Below, piece by piece: positions 59,100 through 64,000 of a stretch of DNA of 64,000 bases; within the stretch, counting starts at the first letter, position 1; every line of letters begins with the position of its first letter. The notes under the pieces were generated by a model. That model was not told the DNA's origin. It worked only from the letters and a program-made list of their open reading frames with translations, and ran no database searches. The translations under genes were made by a program, and so were the position numbers. This DNA comes from Coprinellus micaceus. Lineage: Eukaryota > Basidiomycota > Agaricomycetes > Agaricales > Psathyrellaceae. The DNA is taken from contig OX596336.1 in NCBI GenBank assembly GCA_951394405.1, forward strand, positions 4,092,001 to 4,156,000. Reading direction: 5' to 3'.

Positions 59100-59860
59100 T
59101 CGTCCCCGGCAAGAAAATCCCTGGCAACCGCACCGTTCTCAATCCTCTCAATGATCACCTCCCTCTCGATGGTCGCCTCCCCCTCGATGGTCGCCTCTCT
59201 CTCCATCGAAGGAGTAGAAGAAAAGGAATGGGTAGTTATAGGGAAACATTGACACAAAGCTATCGGGCCATGTCCTATGTCCCTCCGTCGAACCCTCCAC
59301 CAACACAGCACCTATGTTTCCTCTTTTCTCAATCCTTACCTCACTATCGGCCTTACGTTCCTGTCGGTCGGTCACCCTCGACGTCTTCAAACGCGCTATC
59401 ACTTGCCAAGACCCTGCCACTTTCGGAACAGTCTCCACTGTGTTACGACTTTACCAAGTTTCCTCAGCCATCGACTCCTTCAGCGTTGTCTCTCTCCGCT
59501 CTCTGAAGATTAGTCCACGAAGGGTATGGAGTGGGTTGGACGCAAGGTGTTCGGGAGGAGTCACCGGAAATCAGGTGACGATCCTCGAGCATACTGAAGG
59601 TGTGGGAGTCGAGGATGGGACAATCGAGGATGGCGAAGACGACGATAGCGGCGCGAAGGCGCTGAAAACCTTGAGTGATCCCGAACGGCGTTGGATTGGG
59701 ATTTGGAGGGTAGCAGTCACTATCAGTGGGCGTGTCGATGGGCTCGTATGGGCGGTGGGGAGGGGGAGTGATCCGTCGAATAAAATATCGCGCAAATTTT
59801 GAGTGGAAGGAGAAGGACTACGTCAAGTAGCTTGAGGAGAGTGTGACCCGAGGGACATCA
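59100..59860 (+). pseudogene. second, partial copy of the EST1-like 3' region
   Basis: Repeats the order of 58250-58830 in degraded form: SFLNPYLTIGLTFLS (copy A STLNPYLTIILTSLS), CQDPATFGT (copy A ELATFGT), GTIEDGEDDDSG and RVAVTISGRVDGLVWAVG (copy A AGVTVSGCVDGLAWEEG), and WKEKDYVK followed by a stop (copy A WKEEDCVEK). Stops and indels throughout. It is a segmental duplication within the pseudogene, offset by about 1 kb. A short repeat encoding PLDGRL lies at 59160-59200. Confidence 0.7.
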
Positions 59861-60279
59861 AGGCACGCAAAGTATGTTTGTTTTCCTTCCTTTTCAAACG
59901 TCCTCTGCTCAATGTGCCTGTTCGTCTAGGCTCGCCAACGCAATATCAAACTGCCTGGCTTCGGCGATATCGTTTCTGGCTCGATTGTTTTCGTCGTCGC
60001 CACCAACTCGAAGGTTCTTCTCCCGCTGCCACTGATTACATCTGGGTCCTACTTCATCGAAAGCATGCAGCCTTTATCTCGTCATCGTTCCGGCCCTGCC
60101 TTCGCTTCCAATTCGAATGTCACTCCAAAGCTCAAAGCCGTCGCCATCAGCCGTTCTCACATTCGAGTCCCCCCTCTCAACGTGAACGCCTCGATATGGC
60201 CACGGCGGTTGGGCCTGGGCTTGCAGGCACCAATTATAAACGTTACCGAAGGTTCTACCACATTTATTCGATTTCAAAT

Positions 60280-61028
60280 CTATTTCTGAGTCTCCAACGC
60301 TGCAGTGTACGCTAGGAAGCGGTCCCTAGCTTCTGAGGCAATAGCCCCGACATCCTTTTCGACGGGAACCAGTTCAAGGACCCTCTTCAAGTGACAGTAC
60401 TCGGTCAGCCACCACCCACGATAGCGACTTGCTTGACGGGTGACCCCCTCCAGCGTATTCTCCCGTTCTGCCAGCGCCTCTTCGGCCTTAATGCATTCTG
60501 TGCGCGCCTCGTCCCTTTCCCCTCTGACTTCTTTGATTAACTCCCTCTTCTCGGCTAACCGTTTTTTGAGTCGTTTTTCAGATCCCTCAAGCGCTTGGAT
60601 ACGGTTTTGCAGCGCCTCGATATCCGTTCTAAGCTTCGTGGTAGATCGTGTCTGCATGTTACTGCCTAAGCCTCTGGCCACGGGCTTACGACGTTTGACG
60701 ACACTGAAGGTTTCATTCGGTTCCTTGTTTCGGTCAAACGGAACGACTGCAGAGAACCACGCTCAGCACATGTTCAGTGTACGAAACTGAGTCTGCACTT
60801 ACCTCCAGCTGACCCTGATCCGCGAGCAGAATGAATATCGAGTTCGTGGCCCTCAACAATATTGTCGTCCGCAGGTCCGATAACCGGAATCTGCTGGCTG
60901 TCCCTTGTTTGCTCCTCGTGCATTGCACAAGGACTGACTTCAATTCCGCCCTGCCACAAGGCGGGATGGGACCTCTTTCCCATTGTGCGAAGAAGGGCGG
61001 GTGGCAGGGGGTTGGGCGTCTCTGACAT
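60280..61028 (-). CDS. coiled-coil protein with GWWLTEY signature, copy 2
   Basis: Two exons (61028-60803, 60746-60280; 56-nt intron) give 230 aa. ATG 61028 opens MSETPNPLPPALLRTMGKRS, then an acidic disordered part (GPADDNIVEGHELDIHSARG). A basic segment VVKRRKPVARG precedes a long coiled coil (LRTDIEALQNRIQALEGSEK, ELIKEVRGERDEARTECIKA). The end has RYRGWWLTEYCHLKRVLELV and AIASEARDRFLAYTAAL, the signature shared with the 54.3-kb gene. Intron position, before the coiled coil, is also shared. The basic block could be a nuclear localisation signal (inference). Divergent from the MYND gene on its right. Confidence 0.76.
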
Positions 61029-61590
61029 CTCGGGCACTTCGCGTTGGGGTTAGAGCAGACTGGGGCATTCAAGGTGTTCAAGAGCTGGGCCAGGGAGTCT
61101 AGCTGTGAGTGGTTCCAATAGGCGTTCCCGCTCAGACCACGCTTTATTAATAAGACCACAGTAGGGCGCCGCAGCAGGCACCAAGGTGGACTCAGCGCTT
61201 GTCATTATGACCGGCTTGATGGAACATGGAGTCATTTTCCCCTGATGCCCACGGATTACACCGGATCGACCACCGCCATGATGACGAGGAAAGTACGGCT
61301 GGAGCTGAACAAGGGGTTCGCAACGACTAGAGGCAGGAACCTAGTCCGAACAACTGGCGAACAAAAAACGGCCTTTTGCAGTACTAGTTCTCAGGCCTTG
61401 TGACCGGTCTGTGACCAGTAACGGTTCGGTTGCGCAGGAAACGGAAATAGAAAGGGAGACGGAGAGTGAATCTCCAGCCGCAGGAAGATCGAACAGGCTT
61501 TGGAGTAGATCATACCCTGTCGTCCGTCCATCTCGTATTGAACACAGTCTCTTAAAAACTGCCTCACCCCTTCGTCACACCCCCTCTCCA
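61029..61590. other. intergenic between divergent genes
   Basis: About 560 bp; presumably the shared promoter region of the coiled-coil gene and the MYND gene. No clear element. Confidence 0.5.
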
Positions 61591-63959
61591 ATGCCGAACC
61601 CCAGACGACAAGACAAGCGTCGGATCGCCCAGGCATTGGACCGTATGGTCTTATTAGAAACACCCTTGAATGTGGAGAGAGCTATCCAGATCCTGCGCAC
61701 TTGCGTCGCACTCCCAGGTGTGCAACCTTGGCAAGGGCATACTCTGTTCCCTGGGTCGTGAAAACTGACTGTCGCTTCATTCTCAGACGTAAGTACGAGG
61801 CAAGGTCTCAAAAGGCTACACGACACATACGATGTTGTGGGCCACAAGCTTCAAGAAGCATATGAGTATTCTCCCAGTAGCATGGGCATCCGCGCGGGCG
61901 TCATGGCCTTCTACGCCGCGATGTGCGCAGACCACATCTTGTGTCAAAAGTTGCTTCAAGAGCAAAGCCACAGTATGTCAGAACCACCTTTATAGGCACG
62001 AAGGCAGCCCTGGCCATCGTACACTACGTACCCTTAGATCCTGATTATGATCTCTTTCTAGCTATCGTATACAAGGCCACGTCACTCCTTCCTTTCGATT
62101 CCACCAAGTACATGGCCCTCAGACTACTTGCCAGTCTGGTGCGATATGGAAGGCAGGAATTTCGCAGAGTGACCATCGAAACCTACGTGACTAACCTAGC
62201 CAAAGCGGCTGGTGATAACTTGAACGATCCTGTGATCTGTGACTTGGTGGTGACCATTCTGTCTCAGTGCCTCTCATCGATTGACCCCGCCCAGTACAAG
62301 ATCGACGTCGCCGGGAAGACCCTAGTCACGGTAGTGGCCTGCATGTCCAATACCCACGCTCTTCCAACTTGCATCCTCGAAGGGCTTTCAGTCCTCGGCA
62401 TGCTTTTGGCGACCAATTGGTCGCAGGAGTGGCGCAACTCCCTGCTGACAGTGTGCCCGGAGGCCGTCGGAATTCTAGTCGCTGGCCTCCGCTCGCCGAG
62501 CTGGGAAACACGCACCATGTCACTGGCCACTCTTCTCTGCCTCCACGACGTCATGGGGAGCGGGTACCTCCCCGGGCCTGTCATTGATGAGCATCCGAGC
62601 TTCAGCTATATCTCCGCTCTTCCTGGGCTTGGGGGAAGGTTGACGAGCACGATCGAGAAATCGATCGAGAACCATACCGGCGACTGGGAGGAATCTACCT
62701 CCTACCTCGCTGCCTGCGCACCGTGGAGGCTCATAGAGGCTTTCCAGGACTTCCGGAAGAATGGAGACGTCATTTCCCTCGGCTATACTCTGTTCAACCT
62801 CATACTCAGCACCGAGTTCGCAATCCCGAATGATGGGAAGGATTGGGGAGCATATGGATGTCGCCCTTTCCCAGATTATGCTGATGCATTGCCTTTCTGC
62901 GCAGCCGCCCTTCGGTACAGGGGGAAACACCACGACGGCCTTGTCGCTGATGTCCTCAACGCCACGTTCAAGTTAAAACGTTGTCATGTGGATACGGCTC
63001 TCCAAGCAGCCAGAGATAGCCACGAGAGGTATCCCGAAGCCGCATACTTCCATCTCATAATCCTCATGCTTGAGACACCGATCAACCCATTCCAAGAGCT
63101 CTCGCGCGCACTGGTAGCGAGAAACTGCTCCGATGTGACGGCCACAACTTTCATTAAACACGCTCTGCTGGCTAGGTGCGTGGAGAAGTACGCCCTTGCT
63201 GGTGTCCAGAAAATGATGGTTGTGAGCGCACACCCTGGGCAGTCCCCTGAATGGAGTGCTGGACATCTGTACCTGGTGTTGGCATTCCAACATTCGAAAG
63301 AGTTCCTTGCTACGACCTCACCTTGCCATCTGGAAAGGGGGCGCATTTTTGGATGGTATACCATCCTCTCTATCTTCCTCACCACCACGACTCCTGCCAA
63401 CGTTGACCAGGTCGGTGTTCGTTGAAATCCCATGTTTACCCTTTGCACGTACTGATGGAACACTCCAATTCAAACAGAACGAGTGCAGCCGGTACCTTGG
63501 ACCGTACATGGAGTTCTGCCAGCTACTTGGGATCAACCCAGCATCCTCGCCGATCGCTAAATTCCATCAAGTACTCCTCCAAACATATGAAGGATGCACA
63601 ACTCACTACGCAGCGATGTTTGACCGCCTGGGGCACGGCCTGCCTTTGCGGGGCCCCGACCTGTATGCAGAGGGCTTGGACGAGCTTCTGGACGAAGCAT
63701 GTGCAAGAGATGCTGAAGTTGGGGAGGACCCACGCCACGAACATAATTCGCGCCCTCGGGATTGCGACCAACTGTTCAAGGCCCCGCCAAGGATCAGCTC
63801 AAACCAAGTACCGCTGTACGCTTGTTCATTTTGCAGCAAGCCTTCTGCTAACCTGAAGAAGTGTGGGTGCAATTCGTCGTCTAGTCGACTAGCTTGCTTG
63901 GCTGACTCGAACTTGATTTATTCATTGGCGAAAATAGGCTCTGCCTGTAGGAACGCTCG
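61591..63959 (+). CDS. MYND-finger protein, 5' part (continues past the right edge)
   Basis: Exons 61591-61717, 61787-61972, 62038-63410, 63478-63862 and 63938-63959; the last donor CG|GTATGT lies 40 bp from the edge. The N-terminus reads RIAQALDRMVLLETPLNVER and ILRTCVALPG. A long helical, HEAT-like region follows (LLASLVRYGRQEFRRVTIET, LEGLSVLGMLLATNWSQEWR). At the end CSFCSKPSANLKKC joins, across a 75-nt intron, to SACRNAR, giving the first two Cys pairs of a MYND zinc finger; the YCS..CQ..H..C half should be outside the window. Agaricomycetes have many such helical-plus-MYND proteins; the role is unknown, probably protein-protein contact. Phases close at every junction. Confidence 0.85.
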
Positions 63960-64000
63960 GTATGTCGTGTTCATTCACTGGCCGAATGGACCGACACCTG

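Overview
The window looks like nuclear DNA of a mushroom-forming basidiomycete (Agaricomycete). Genes are dense on both strands and cut by many short introns (mostly 44-70 nt, GT..AG, CTNAY-type branch sites). Several families are typical of that group: Plavaka transposases, DUF6698, ULD_2 ubiquitin-like proteins, MYND-finger proteins and EST1-like proteins. The exon models below were assembled by hand from splice signals and reading phase, so each junction is a prediction.

Layout. 0-1.5 kb: 5' part of a Plavaka transposase gene (-), cut by the window edge. 1.9-5.6 kb: 11-exon unknown gene (-). 5.7-6.4 kb: 303-bp tandem duplication. 7-7.8 kb: small coiled-coil gene (+). 8.1-9.6 kb: double zinc-knuckle gene (-). 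10-10.7 kb: tail-anchored zinc-knuckle gene (+). 11.3-13.1 kb: DUF6698 pseudogene (+) interrupted by a tRNA-like insertion. 13.8-16.5 kb: ULD_2/zinc-ribbon gene (-) whose 3' half is a 67-bp repeat array. 17.8-24.1 kb: three tandem PC-esterase/PMR5-type acyltransferase genes (-). 25.9-27.9 kb: GT2 polysaccharide synthase of CPS1 type (-). 29.0 kb: tRNA-Arg(UCU) (+). 31.6-32.8 and 39.6-40.8 kb: two related Cys-rich genes (-) flanking an apparently intact Plavaka transposase (34.1-38.9 kb, -). 40.8-48.4 kb: mostly gene-poor, repeats and decayed coding shards. 48.4-49.6 kb: two small genes (-). 53.1-55.1 kb: a tail-anchored gene (+) convergent with a coiled-coil gene (-). 56.6-59.9 kb: broken EST1-like sequence with a partial duplicate. 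60.3-61.0 kb: paralogue of the coiled-coil gene (-). 61.6 kb to the end: MYND-finger gene (+), cut by the window edge.

The main discovery candidate is the ULD_2 gene. Read on the minus strand, every unit of the 1.5-kb minisatellite is a 64-nt intron (GTAAGT ... CAG) followed by exactly three bases. The splice signals are intact in all units, while the three bases between them vary freely. The gene therefore appears to end in 24 consecutive single-codon exons followed by a short last exon, about 30 exons in all. I know of no described gene built this way. A hypervariable, splice-assembled peptide is the natural reading, but only RNA evidence can prove it.

Functional themes: surface glycan synthesis and O-acylation (three PC-esterases next to a CPS1-type synthase), locally expanded small Cys-rich and coiled-coil families, and transposon traffic with its debris.
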